Part shown: piece after piece, positions 42,411 through 52,489 of the stretch
Layout of the letters: every line of letters starts with the position of its first letter
Numbering within the stretch: the first letter of the stretch is position 1
Source: an uncultured Bacteroides sp.
GTDB taxonomy: Bacteria > Bacteroidota > Bacteroidia > Bacteroidales > Bacteroidaceae
Length of the DNA stretch: 64,000 bases
NCBI RefSeq assembly: GCF_963676325.1
Contig: NZ_OY781099.1
Location: forward strand, 682,001 to 746,000
Direction: 5' to 3'
Made by a program: the position numbers and the translations under genes
Notes under the pieces: model-generated
Told to the model about the DNA's origin: nothing
The model's input: only the letters and a program-made list of their open reading frames with translations
The model's database searches: none

Positions 42411-43922
42411 ATGAAGATAAAGACTTTTTTGGCAACCGTTTTGATGGTTTGCTGTTCTCTCTGCTCTTTTGCGCATAATTTACCTAAACGTGAGTTCCGG
42501 GGAGTTTGGTTGCATACTATCAATGGGGATTATACCGGAAAATCACCAGAAGAGTTTAAAACTTATTTGATTAGCCAGTTTAACAGCTTACAAAAAGCAG
42601 GAATCAACGCTGTTTTGTTTCAGGTACGCCCCGAAGCTGATGCGTTCTATCCTTCAAAGCTGGAGCCCTGGAGTCGTTTTCTTACCGGAACTCAGGGAAC
42701 AGCTCCTTCTGGAGATTTTGATCCAATGGCCTTTGTGATTGATGAATGTCACAAAAGGGGGATGGAGTTTCATGCGTGGGTAAATCCTTATCGGGTACAG
42801 TTGAACATTAGTTCAAAATTAGCTCCTTCGCATGTGTATTATCAACACCCTGAATGGTTTGTTGTTTATGGCAATCAACGTTTCTTTAATCCGGGCTTAC
42901 CTCAATGTCGTGAATTTATCAATAAAGTGATTAAAGATATTGTTTCTCGTTATGATGTGGACGCAATTCATATGGATGATTATTTTTATCCTTATCCAAT
43001 TGCTGGAAAAGAATTCCCTGATGATGAGGCTTTCAAAACTTATGGTATTCCTGATGGTTTTGCTGATCAGAAGGACAACTGGCGCCGTAGCAATGTTAAT
43101 ACTTTGATTCGTGAACTGCATGAAACCATTCGTGAAACAAAACCTTGGGTTAAGTTTGGTGTTTCTCCTTTTGGCATCTATCGTAATAAGAAAAATACCA
43201 TGGATGGTATTGGTAGTGATACAAATGGCCTACAAAATTACGATGAATTATATGCAGACGTACTTTTATGGATTCGTAATGGATGGGTGGACTATAACAT
43301 TCCCCAGATTTATTGGGAAATAGGTAATAAAGCTGCTGATCATGAAACTTTAGTCAACTGGTGGGCTACTTATTCTTATGATCGTCCATTCTTTATAGGA
43401 CAAGATGTGGAACGTACAGTGAAATATGCAGATTTGAATAATCCTGAAATAAATCAGCTTCCCAGAAAAATGCAACTGTCCCGTACCACTCCTAATGTTT
43501 TAGGAAACTGTTTTTGGAGTGGAAAAGCATTACTTGGCAATCCTGGAAACTCTTTGAATGCTTTAGCAAATAGCTATCAATGTTATCCGGCTCTTCCTCC
43601 GGTTTTTACTTTTATGGATGATAAAGCTCCGAAATCAATTCGAGGTCTGAAAACAATCTGGACTGAAGATGGTTATGTTCTGATGTGGAAAGGACCCAAA
43701 GCTAAAGAAGAGATGGACAAGGCATTCAATTATTGCGTTTATCGTTTTGATAATAAAGAAAAAGTTAACTTAAACGATCCTTCAAAGATAGTAGCCATAA
43801 CAAGAACCTGTTATTATAAGCTTCCCTATGAGTTAGGGAAATTGAAATACCGCTATGTTGTTACTGCTTTGGACAGACTTCATAATGAATCGAAGATGAA
43901 AACGAAAAAGGTGAAGCTATAA
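42411..43922 (+). CDS. GHL10-type glycoside hydrolase
   Basis: This 503-residue exported protein has a signal peptide (about 1-21, ending SFA) and the GHL10/DUF187 barrel (about 25-370). Segments are KREFRGVWLHTING, AVLFQVRPEADAFYPSKLEPWSRFLTG, MEFHAWVNPYRV, YDVDAIHMDDYFYPYP and PWVKFGVSPFGIYR. A C-terminal fibronectin III-like region (about 410-503) ends without the T9SS-like tail of its paralogue at 36734. Members act on cell-surface or dietary glycans; the substrate here is unknown. It is divergent from uvrA, with its own promoter and a strong terminator after the stop. Confidence 0.93.
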   Translation: MKIKTFLATVLMVCCSLCSFAHNLPKREFRGVWLHTINGDYTGKSPEEFKTYLISQFNSLQKAGINAVLFQVRPEADAFYPSKLEPWSRFLTGTQGTAPSGDFDPMAFVIDECHKRGMEFHAWVNPYRVQLNISSKLAPSHVYYQHPEWFVVYGNQRFFNPGLPQCREFINKVIKDIVSRYDVDAIHMDDYFYPYPIAGKEFPDDEAFKTYGIPDGFADQKDNWRRSNVNTLIRELHETIRETKPWVKFGVSPFGIYRNKKNTMDGIGSDTNGLQNYDELYADVLLWIRNGWVDYNIPQIYWEIGNKAADHETLVNWWATYSYDRPFFIGQDVERTVKYADLNNPEINQLPRKMQLSRTTPNVLGNCFWSGKALLGNPGNSLNALANSYQCYPALPPVFTFMDDKAPKSIRGLKTIWTEDGYVLMWKGPKAKEEMDKAFNYCVYRFDNKEKVNLNDPSKIVAITRTCYYKLPYELGKLKYRYVVTALDRLHNESKMKTKKVKL

Positions 43923-43958
43923 CAAATAGGTTCACTTGTTCTTCAAAGTAATATTCTG

Positions 43959-44020
43959 AGTCCAGTAAGAAGATATGAGTTTTCTCCAATGAAATAAAAC
44001 TTATATTTTCTTACTGGACT
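43959..44020 (+). terminator. Terminator of the second GHL10 gene
   Basis: AGTCCAGTAAGAA (43959-43971) pairs with TTCTTACTGGACT (44008-44020) and is followed by TTTTA. Inner segments also pair, extending the stem. Confidence 0.75.
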
Positions 44021-44148
44021 TTTACCTTTGTATTATCCTAAAGAGAGGTTTATTTATTGTAGTTTTACTAGATGAGTAGATCTTTGGGAATGAGACGATG
44101 CTGGCTTACTAAAATTGATACTTAGTCCCCATGTTTTTCTGGTGATTC

Positions 44149-47100
44149 CTAATTGGCTTCTTCCTGATTGTTCATATATTTGCTGGGATTCATTTTATAA
44201 TGTTTCTTAAATACTTCTCTGAAATATTTAGCATCACTAAAACCAGTCATATCAGCAACTTCAGTGATATTAAACTTTCTACTTTTTAATAATTCTGCTG
44301 CACGTGAAAGTCTTATTAATCTTATAAAATCAGCAGGAGCCTGGTCTGTAAGAGCTTTTATTTTGTTATAGAAGCTTGAACGACTCATGTTGAGAGAACT
44401 ACATAAAATGTCTACGTTAAAATTAGAATCTTGCAAATTCTTTTCTATAATTTCTTTTACTTTAGTCATAAATTCACGATCCAGCTCCGAGGTGTAGTCT
44501 ATTTGTTCATCAGTGCTTTTAATCTCTAATTTTGCAAATCGATCTTTCAAAACCTCACGGTTGGCTAAAAGAGTCATGATTTTGGCTTTTAAGATTGATA
44601 TATCAAATGGTTTTGTAATATATTCATCAGCCCCTGTTTTTAGTCCCCGGATAATATTATCTTTATCATTGAGAGCTGTTAACAGTATTACAGGAATGTG
44701 TGATGTGTTAATGTTACTTTTTATCTTTGAGCATAATTCATCGCCGTTCATATTTGGCATCATAATGTCCGAAATAACGAGATCAGGCTTTATATTTTGT
44801 ATAATACCCCATCCTTCTTTCCCATCACTGGCCATGAAAATATAATAATTCTCTGAAAGAGAACGTTGCAGGTAACTCCGCATATCGTCATTATCTTCCA
44901 CAAGTAATATACGTTGGGATGCCGAACCTATATTATGAGTTATGGATGGAGGTAATGTCTCATCAGCTTTTGTTCTGAACAGAGTGAATATATTTTCTGA
45001 TTTTGAATCTGACTCCTGACTCCATTCCAGTTGCTGCTTTTTAAAGTGTCTGTGTCCTTGTGGAAAAGTAACCTTGAATGTAGAACCAGAATCTATTTTA
45101 CTTTTTAAATTAATTGTTCCGCTATGCAGATTTACTAATTTCCGGACCAATAATAGTCCTAGTCCTGTACCGGATATTTTAGCGTTTATTGCATTGCTGC
45201 CCCTGAAAAATAATTTAAATAGTTTCTTCTGCTCATCATCTGGTATACCTATCCCATTATCTTTTATTTCGAATCCCCAATAATCAGAACTGCTAAATGC
45301 TATAACTTTGATCTCTCCACCATTAGGCGTATATTTAATTGCATTTGATAATAAGTTTTTAATAATAGATTCCATTTTCTCTTTATCGAACCAAACATTA
45401 AGGAAACGGAAATTGCTTTCGTATGTTAGCTTTATCTGTCTTGATTCAACGTATGACTGAAATGCATTTAAAACCTCATCTATAAAAGTGAATAGCTCAT
45501 ACTCACTAACATGCATTTTTGAAGAATATATTTCTGCTTTTTCAAAATTAATCAGGCTTGTAATTAAACGGAATAATGAATTTGTATTTCTGACTGCTGT
45601 ATCCAGATTGGCTTTTCCTTCTGGAGATAAATTTTCTTTTTCAGCCAATTCATCAAGTGGCGCCTTGATTAAAGAAAGAGGAGTACGGATATCATGAGCA
45701 GTGTTAACAAAAAAACGAATTTTGTCACTGGATGCTTTCTGCTCTTTATATATGGTATAACGGCGCATAAAGTCCCAAGCTATAAGAGTCAATACTGCAA
45801 TGTACAATATAATAGCCCAGATTGTTCCCCAAAATGGAGGGTGAATCACAATATCGATACTTCTTTCTTCGATGATTAGTGAACTTTCTTTTGAAATAGC
45901 ACGAACATGAAGTTTGTATTTGCCCGGAGTAAGATTTGTATAACGAATAACATTGTCGTAAGTAGCTTTGCTCCATTCGTCATAAAACCCCTCTAATTTC
46001 CAGGAGTAAAGAATATTCTCCGGATAATCGTAATTTATAGAGGCTAGGTGTATCGAAAATATATTTTGGTTATAATTTAAATCGATTTTCTCTTGTTCAT
46101 CAATATTTTGATGTAAAGGAGAGTCTGGTTCTCCTGCAGATACTGTTCGGTAGAAAATATCTAAATCGCTGAAAATTAGCTTTGAAAAATACCTTTGAGG
46201 GAGACTTGTCTTTTCATCAAATTCAATAGCACCGTCAACACTGCCAAAAATGAATGTGCCTTTCTGACTATACGTGCCTGATGTAGAATTAAAATTATTA
46301 GATATCAATCCCTGCTCCTTGGTCCAGTTTTGAAAAGTCCTTTTTGCAATGTCAAACCGGACTAAGCTATTATCAGTGCTTAGAAAAAGAGTTCCTTTTT
46401 TATCGGATAAAATGGTATAGATGTTGTTTGAAATAAGTGCACCATTCTCTTTATCATAGTTGCTGAACTTATTTGTTTTAATATTATAAACAAGCATTCC
46501 AGAACCATAGGTTCCAATATATAACATTCCATTCTTTTCCTGATGCAGAGTGCATATATAAACTCTTTTGGGCATTTTAATTTCTCTGAATACTCCGTTG
46601 CTTTTGTTGAGAATATATAAGCCATTGGAACAGCCAATCCAAAGGTAATCGGTATCTTTTTCAAGAATTATATTTATTGAGTTGATTCCAGGGTAATGAC
46701 GGGTCTTCTTATTTTTTAAATCAATTTTAGTCAGGTTATAATAACCGCCAGACCAAATATAACCGTTACTATCTTTAATAATAGACTGGATGTATTTTTC
46801 TGGATGCATATTCAGATTCTCGTATTGAGAAGATATGGCATAACTGACCCTCATGCTCTTTTTATCAATGCTGTATATTAAGGGAGTAAGTCCTCCGGCC
46901 AATACTAATCCAGGCTTTACTTCACAAAGAGTAGTGAAGATATGATTTTTACTGTTTGAACGAGTATCATAATCAGTTAGTACATATTTCCATTTTCCTG
47001 TTTCAGGAAAATAAATACTAATTCCATTATTTGTGGCAAACCAAAGGTCTCCTTCACTGTCTTCAATCACAGAATTAACCTGGTCGTTTACTAAAGAGTT

Positions 47101-48114
47101 TGTATTTCCAATAATATGTTTAAACCATTTATATTTAGGAAACCTATTGTACTGAACGGTTATCCCAATAGGATAATTTGCCAGCCAGATTCGTTGTTCT
47201 TTATCAATGTACAGATCATTAATAGTGTTACCATTCATTGCATTAAGCCGACTGTAATCAGCAACTATATAAGGAGAGCAATTATAGTTACTCATATCCA
47301 TCTTGTAAACTCCAGCCCCATTAGTAGCAATTAGAATTACATTTTTATTCGTTTCTTTTATTGCGTTAATTCGGATGTCGTTAAGGCCGGAATGAGTTAA
47401 AGCCAGTTGCTGTCTTTTGATGTCATATGCATAAATACCTTTTGGAAAGCTTCCTATAATTAGCTTTTTGCTATTTTGATTGTAATATAGCTTGTTTGCC
47501 TGAACTGATAATCTGTCCAAGCCTTTCTGATTGACTCTGATTAAAGTATTACCCTGTAGTCTTACAGTATATACGCCTTTGTTTGTGGCAATATAATATG
47601 TGTTGTTATTAATTTGAATAATATCATTAATATGCTGCTTGTTGAGGCTTTTTAGGGGGATAAGCTTTTTACAGTCTATATTGTATACATATTGATTGTA
47701 TTCGGTACATAACCAGATATTATTTTTAATATCAATATAGGTATAAATTATTGGACTGATATTTTTAAGCTGGTATACTAAACGGTAGCTATCTGTTTTA
47801 ATATCATATTTAAAAACTAGTCCGCTTTTAGTTATTTCCCAAAGAACTCTGTCCTTATCCATAATAGGAAGATTCATGTCAGAGAATGAATTTATTCTTT
47901 CATTAGGTGAAGCCAGATTGTAATGTTTGAATAGTGTTCCGTCATATCGATCTATCCCTTCTTGAGTGAGAAACCACATATATCCTTTTTTATCTTTATG
48001 GATACTATACACACGTCTGTTGCTTAACCCATTTTCCACGCCTATATATTTATAGGTCTGCGCAAAACTAAGGGCACTTATGCAAAAGAACAGTGTAAAT
48101 AGAATATTTCTCAT
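44149..48114 (-). CDS. Hybrid two-component system (sensor kinase, receiver and AraC output in one chain)
   Basis: This 1321-residue regulator has a signal peptide (about 1-18) and a periplasmic two-propeller sensor built of repeats such as WFLTQEGIDRYDG and DLWFATNNGISIY (about 20-680). A Y_Y_Y domain (about 690-755) and one transmembrane helix (about 762-783) follow. HisKA has NTAHDIRTPLSL (His about 806). HATPase has NLLSNAIKYTPNGG, DNGIGIP and GTGLGLLL. The receiver has ILLVEDNDDMRS and VISDIMMPNMNG (Asp about 1115). An AraC-type DNA-binding domain ends it (about 1215-1315). Such proteins usually sense glycan fragments and activate an adjacent SusC/SusD locus; none is in the window. All key residues are intact. 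Confidence 0.96.
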   Translation of the reverse strand: MRNILFTLFFCISALSFAQTYKYIGVENGLSNRRVYSIHKDKKGYMWFLTQEGIDRYDGTLFKHYNLASPNERINSFSDMNLPIMDKDRVLWEITKSGLVFKYDIKTDSYRLVYQLKNISPIIYTYIDIKNNIWLCTEYNQYVYNIDCKKLIPLKSLNKQHINDIIQINNNTYYIATNKGVYTVRLQGNTLIRVNQKGLDRLSVQANKLYYNQNSKKLIIGSFPKGIYAYDIKRQQLALTHSGLNDIRINAIKETNKNVILIATNGAGVYKMDMSNYNCSPYIVADYSRLNAMNGNTINDLYIDKEQRIWLANYPIGITVQYNRFPKYKWFKHIIGNTNSLVNDQVNSVIEDSEGDLWFATNNGISIYFPETGKWKYVLTDYDTRSNSKNHIFTTLCEVKPGLVLAGGLTPLIYSIDKKSMRVSYAISSQYENLNMHPEKYIQSIIKDSNGYIWSGGYYNLTKIDLKNKKTRHYPGINSINIILEKDTDYLWIGCSNGLYILNKSNGVFREIKMPKRVYICTLHQEKNGMLYIGTYGSGMLVYNIKTNKFSNYDKENGALISNNIYTILSDKKGTLFLSTDNSLVRFDIAKRTFQNWTKEQGLISNNFNSTSGTYSQKGTFIFGSVDGAIEFDEKTSLPQRYFSKLIFSDLDIFYRTVSAGEPDSPLHQNIDEQEKIDLNYNQNIFSIHLASINYDYPENILYSWKLEGFYDEWSKATYDNVIRYTNLTPGKYKLHVRAISKESSLIIEERSIDIVIHPPFWGTIWAIILYIAVLTLIAWDFMRRYTIYKEQKASSDKIRFFVNTAHDIRTPLSLIKAPLDELAEKENLSPEGKANLDTAVRNTNSLFRLITSLINFEKAEIYSSKMHVSEYELFTFIDEVLNAFQSYVESRQIKLTYESNFRFLNVWFDKEKMESIIKNLLSNAIKYTPNGGEIKVIAFSSSDYWGFEIKDNGIGIPDDEQKKLFKLFFRGSNAINAKISGTGLGLLLVRKLVNLHSGTINLKSKIDSGSTFKVTFPQGHRHFKKQQLEWSQESDSKSENIFTLFRTKADETLPPSITHNIGSASQRILLVEDNDDMRSYLQRSLSENYYIFMASDGKEGWGIIQNIKPDLVISDIMMPNMNGDELCSKIKSNINTSHIPVILLTALNDKDNIIRGLKTGADEYITKPFDISILKAKIMTLLANREVLKDRFAKLEIKSTDEQIDYTSELDREFMTKVKEIIEKNLQDSNFNVDILCSSLNMSRSSFYNKIKALTDQAPADFIRLIRLSRAAELLKSRKFNITEVADMTGFSDAKYFREVFKKHYKMNPSKYMNNQEEAN

Positions 48115-48347
48115 CCTTAGGAATTTTATACAAGTTAAAGTATAAAAATAGAAAAAAGAGTTGACATAACAAAGATTCGTATATTTTGTTTGTGAAAATA
48201 TATAAAAATATTGATTTTATTGTTATTTTTCTAAAATTATATAAATGTATTTAAATCAATAGGATAGGTTCTTGTTTCTTTTATTAGAATCAGGAAGATA
48301 GCTCTGCTTTTACGAATTATTTTTTATTTCTACTCTTTTATTAACTT

Positions 48348-48396
48348 AGTCAATGAATATTATCTTTTTTGTATATCATGAAAATATTCATTGACT
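48348..48396 (+). terminator. Orphan hairpin followed by a T tract
   Basis: A perfect 14-bp inverted repeat (AGTCAATGAATATT at 48348-48361, complement at 48383-48396) is followed by GATTTTTTTT on the plus strand. No plus-strand gene lies upstream. It sits in the 360-base gap 48115-48474, which otherwise holds only AT-rich sequence and the purL terminator. It could end a short untranslated transcript or be a remnant. Confidence 0.5.
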
Positions 48397-48420
48397 GATT
48401 TTTTTTAATTAATAAATAAA

Positions 48421-48453
48421 AAAGAGGCGGGAGTTTTAAACTACCGCCTCTTT
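48421..48453 (-). terminator. Terminator of purL
   Basis: AAAGAGGCGG (48421-48430) pairs with CCGCCTCTTT (48444-48453). The minus strand continues in a T-rich run. It lies 22 bases past the purL stop. Confidence 0.85.
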
Positions 48454-48474
48454 GATATAATAAAAATGTTATTC

Positions 48475-51400
48475 TTATTTGTGTTCTTCAACCCATTTAC
48501 GAGCATTAACAAATGCTTCCATCCATGGAGTAACTTGATCACTGTTGATTCTGTCAGCAGGATAATATGCATTCTGCCAAGGGAAGATAGCACGTTCCAA
48601 GTGAGGCATCATTGCCAGATGGCGTCCGTCTTCAGAAGCAAGACCGGCTACACTGTAATCTGATCCGTTTGGATTACCAGGATATTCGTCATAAGAATAT
48701 GTGGCTATTACATTGTATTTATCTTCCTCATAAGGTAATGAGAATTTTCCTTCTCCGTGAGCTACCCAGATACCCAGTTTAGATCCGCTAAGTGAACCGA
48801 ACATTACGCTGCGGTTGGTCGGAATAGTTACTCCCACAAAGCTTGATTCGAACTTATGAGAATTATTATGAAGCATCTTTGCCTTTTTCTCGTGTTCAGG
48901 ATTGATTAATCCAAGTTCTATCATCAGCTGGCAACCGTTACAGATACCAAGACTCAATGTATCCTTGCGAGCGAAGAATTTGTCGAGGGCAGCTTTTGCT
49001 TTTTCATTGAACAGGAATCCTCCGGCCCATCCTTTGGCAGAACCAAGTACGTCTGAGTTAGAGAAACCTCCGCAACAAACAATCATATTGATGTCTTCCA
49101 ATGTCTCGCGTCCGCTGATTAAGTCGGTCATAGTTACATCTTTTACATCAAATCCGGCAAGATATAATGAGTAAGCCATTTCTCGCTCACCATTGGTTCC
49201 CTTTTCACGGATGATAGCTGCCTTGATTCCGCTAGGAGTGCGGCGATCAGGAGAAATACCATATTGAGAGAATTTGCCTTTGAAGTCTTTGTTGAATGCG
49301 AATTCTAATGGTTGCATTTTGTAGTTCTCGAAACGAGTTTTAGCACAACCATTCATGGATTGTTTTCTATCTAACAGATAAGAAGAAGAGTACCACACAT
49401 CACGCATATAATCAATGCCAAACTGATAAGTAGCATCGTCTTTTGAAACAAGAATATGACGTTCGTCGGTTGGTTTAGCAATCATAATAAAGCCAACACC
49501 TGCATCTTCCAGAATCTTTTCTACTTCAGCTTTGTGTTTGATCTGAATAACAACTCCTGGATTTTCAGCAAAGAGAATCTTCACAAGATCATCTTCTTTT
49601 AGCTTATCTAAGTTGACTTCAAGACCACCTTCTACGTTTGCGAAGCACATTTCAAGTAAAGTAGTAATCAAACCACCGGCAGAGATATCATGACCTGCCA
49701 TGATCAGTCCTTTGTTTACTAATTCCTGAATAGCAAGGAATGCATCACGGAAGTATTCGCTGTCTTGTACGCAAGGTACATCATCACCTATCTTATTTAA
49801 TGATTGAGCAAAAGCAGAACCACCAAGTTTTAATTCATCAAAACTGAAGTCGATATGATATAAGTAGCTCTTAGGATCGTTAACCAATACAGGAGAAACT
49901 ACCTTCTTGATATTAGAAACTTCAGCTCCGGCAGATACAATAACTGTTCCCGGAGAAACAACTTTGCTTCCATCAGGATATTTCTGAGTCATAGACAAAG
50001 AGTCCTTACCTGTTGGTACATTGATTTGCAAGTCACAACAGAAATCCGATAAGGCTTTTACTGCAGTGTAAAGACGCGCATCTTCACCTTCCATAGAGCG
50101 GCAAGGCCACATCCAGTTGGCAGATAATGAAATACTATCCATTCCTTCTGCAAGAGGAGCCCAGACAAGATTGGTAAGAGCTTCAGATACAGCAAGAATA
50201 GAACCTGCAGCAGGATCAGCTAAAGCTGCCTGAGGTGCATGACCTATAGAAGTTGCAATACCTTTTTCTCCTCTGTAATCAAGAGCAACTACTCCGCAAT
50301 CGCTTAATGGCAATTGAATTTCTCCCTGGCATTGCTGACGGGCAACCTTACCTGTTACTGAACGGTCTACCTTATTAGTTAACCAGTCCTTACAAGCTAC
50401 AGCTTCTAGCTGAAGCACGCGAGTAAGATATTCGTCAAGGTTGTCAATATCGTAAGTAGCATTCTCGTAGTGAGTTTCTACTGTTTTATCTATCATGTAA
50501 GTTTTAGGAGAGCTGCCGAACATCTGATCAATGGATAAATCGAACGGACGGACACCATCGGCTTGTTCAAATGCGAAGCGTGCGTCGCCGGTGGTTTCAC
50601 CCACTACATACATCGGAGCACGTTCACGTTCGGCAATCTTGCGTACATGTTCAATAGCTTCTTCCTTTATTAATAATCCCATACGCTCCTGAGACTCGTT
50701 GGCAATAATTTCTTTTGCCGATAAAGTTTTGTCGCCGATAGGAAGTTTATCCATGTGAATCAGTCCACCGTTTTCTTCAATTAATTCTGAAAGACAGTTT
50801 ACGTGACCAGCAGAACCGTGATCGTGAATGGAGACAATCGGATTAACATCTTCTTCGCAAAGTGCGCGGACAACGTTGTTTGCACGTTTCTGCATTTCTG
50901 CATTTGCACGCTGAACAGCGTTAAGTTCAATACCGCTTGAGTAACGTCCTGTGTCTACAGAAGAAACAGAACCACCGCCTAAACCAATACGGTAGTTGTC
51001 ACCACCCAGTACCACCACTTTATTTCCTGTTTCAGGCTTTCCTTTTAGACAATCGCGTTGAGTTCCGTAACCCACACCACCTGCAAGCATAATTACCTTG
51101 TCATATCCGTAACGAACATTATTTTCATCGTGCTCGAAAGTCAGAACAGAACCACAGATAAGTGGCTGGCCAAATTTATTTCCGAAGTCAGAAGCACCAT
51201 TGGATGCTTTGATAAGAATTTGTTCAGGAGTTTGGTATAACCATTCGCGAACCGGAAGAAGTTCTTCCCATTCACGTCCTTCTTCTGTACGAGGATAAGA
51301 AGTCATGTAAACAGCAGTTCCTGCGATAGGCAAAGAACCTTTTCCTCCACCCATACGGTCACGAATTTCACCACCTGTTCCTGTTGAAGCACCGTTGAAT

Positions 51401-52170
51401 GGTTCCACAGTAGTTGGGAAATTGTGAGTTTCCGCTTTCAGTGAAATAACTGTTTTAATATCTTTGATTTGGAAATAGTCAGAAGTTGAATGATCTGCCG
51501 GAGCGAATTGTTCTACTACCGGACCTTCAGCAAAGGCAACATTGTCTTTGTATGCAGAAATAATCTTGTTTGGATTTTCGGCAGTAGTCTTTTTGATCAT
51601 CTGGAAAAGTGAAGATTCCATCTCTTTACCATCAATGATAAATGTTCCGCCGAAGATTTTGTGACGACAGTGTTCAGAATTGATCTGTGCAAAACCAAAT
51701 ACTTCAGAATCCGTCAGCTTACGTCCCATAGATTTCTCCATATTGATAAGGTAATCCATCTCCTCCTGAGAAAGAGCCAAACCTTCTTTTTCGTTATAAG
51801 CAGCCAGGTCATCTATATAGATGATGGCTTCCGGTTGACGATTCGTTGTAAATACATTCTGGTTCAAACCTTTGTACATGCGTTGCAACATTGGATCACG
51901 ATCTGCATTCTCATCCTGTACAGGGAAGTATTCTTCTATACGGAGAATACCTTCTATACCCATGTTCTGAGTAATTTCCACGGCATTTGTGCTCCAAGGA
52001 GTAATCATTTCCTTACGAGGGCCAACAAAATAACCTTGTAACTGGTCTTCGTTTTCCACATTTGCTTCACCTAAAAGCCAACTGAGTTTTTTGATGTCAT
52101 CAGAAGAGAATTCATGGTCGGCTTCTACTGCCACCACGCTCTGAGAAGGGGTTCTGAAAAAAAGAATCAT
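48475..52170 (-). CDS. purL: Phosphoribosylformylglycinamidine synthase (large, single-chain)
   Basis: This 1231-residue enzyme carries out step 4 of purine synthesis, converting FGAR plus glutamine and ATP to FGAM. The N-terminal PurS-like region precedes the linker with FGFAQINSEHCRHKIFGG. The synthase domains carry LKAETHNFPTTVEPFNGASTGTGGEIRD, GDNYRIGLGGGSVSS and the second half's PTGKDSLSM. The C-terminal glutaminase domain has the Cys nucleophile in LGICNGCQLMIELGL and a His-Glu pair near the end (MMPHLERAIFPWQ). The fused long form is as in enterobacteria, rather than the separate PurS/PurL/PurQ of Gram-positives. No linked purine genes are present. Confidence 0.98.
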   Translation of the reverse strand: MILFFRTPSQSVVAVEADHEFSSDDIKKLSWLLGEANVENEDQLQGYFVGPRKEMITPWSTNAVEITQNMGIEGILRIEEYFPVQDENADRDPMLQRMYKGLNQNVFTTNRQPEAIIYIDDLAAYNEKEGLALSQEEMDYLINMEKSMGRKLTDSEVFGFAQINSEHCRHKIFGGTFIIDGKEMESSLFQMIKKTTAENPNKIISAYKDNVAFAEGPVVEQFAPADHSTSDYFQIKDIKTVISLKAETHNFPTTVEPFNGASTGTGGEIRDRMGGGKGSLPIAGTAVYMTSYPRTEEGREWEELLPVREWLYQTPEQILIKASNGASDFGNKFGQPLICGSVLTFEHDENNVRYGYDKVIMLAGGVGYGTQRDCLKGKPETGNKVVVLGGDNYRIGLGGGSVSSVDTGRYSSGIELNAVQRANAEMQKRANNVVRALCEEDVNPIVSIHDHGSAGHVNCLSELIEENGGLIHMDKLPIGDKTLSAKEIIANESQERMGLLIKEEAIEHVRKIAERERAPMYVVGETTGDARFAFEQADGVRPFDLSIDQMFGSSPKTYMIDKTVETHYENATYDIDNLDEYLTRVLQLEAVACKDWLTNKVDRSVTGKVARQQCQGEIQLPLSDCGVVALDYRGEKGIATSIGHAPQAALADPAAGSILAVSEALTNLVWAPLAEGMDSISLSANWMWPCRSMEGEDARLYTAVKALSDFCCDLQINVPTGKDSLSMTQKYPDGSKVVSPGTVIVSAGAEVSNIKKVVSPVLVNDPKSYLYHIDFSFDELKLGGSAFAQSLNKIGDDVPCVQDSEYFRDAFLAIQELVNKGLIMAGHDISAGGLITTLLEMCFANVEGGLEVNLDKLKEDDLVKILFAENPGVVIQIKHKAEVEKILEDAGVGFIMIAKPTDERHILVSKDDATYQFGIDYMRDVWYSSSYLLDRKQSMNGCAKTRFENYKMQPLEFAFNKDFKGKFSQYGISPDRRTPSGIKAAIIREKGTNGEREMAYSLYLAGFDVKDVTMTDLISGRETLEDINMIVCCGGFSNSDVLGSAKGWAGGFLFNEKAKAALDKFFARKDTLSLGICNGCQLMIELGLINPEHEKKAKMLHNNSHKFESSFVGVTIPTNRSVMFGSLSGSKLGIWVAHGEGKFSLPYEEDKYNVIATYSYDEYPGNPNGSDYSVAGLASEDGRHLAMMPHLERAIFPWQNAYYPADRINSDQVTPWMEAFVNARKWVEEHK

Positions 52171-52227
52171 ATCACTTTAAGTATATATGGGTTATTATAA
52201 TTCTGATGAATTATTCTATTTTGCATG

Positions 52228-52258
52228 CAAAGTTACGCAAATCCCTTGGGCTGTGAAA
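52228..52258 (-). promoter_or_regulatory. Putative promoter of purL
   Basis: On the minus strand TTTC (52258-52255, one mismatch), 19 bases, TAACTTTG (52235-52228). The leader before the start at 52170 would be about 50 bases. No purine riboswitch is evident. The rest of the 319-base gap 52171-52489 is AT-rich, with TATGTTTG at 52430-52437 as a likely -7 box for the next gene. Confidence 0.5.
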
Positions 52259-52489
52259 GAAATGTGTTTATTATTTGCGTGTTATACATTCATATAGTTA
52301 GCTTATGAATATGATAGGTATCAAATAGAACTCTGTTTTAATCATAGAATGTATCAATTTTATGAATGCTTGTTTTTTAGATTATTTCCAAATAATAACA
52401 TTTATAAACAATGATCCAAAAAATAGTATTATGTTTGCAAAATGAAAGGTATAACTCCTTTTTATTAATAAAATTAACATATAAATGTT

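Noticed and set aside
42246..42476. N-terminal extension of uvrA
   Set aside because: The open frame continues, but it would cross a consensus promoter and the divergent gene; UvrA homologues begin at the ATG at 42245.
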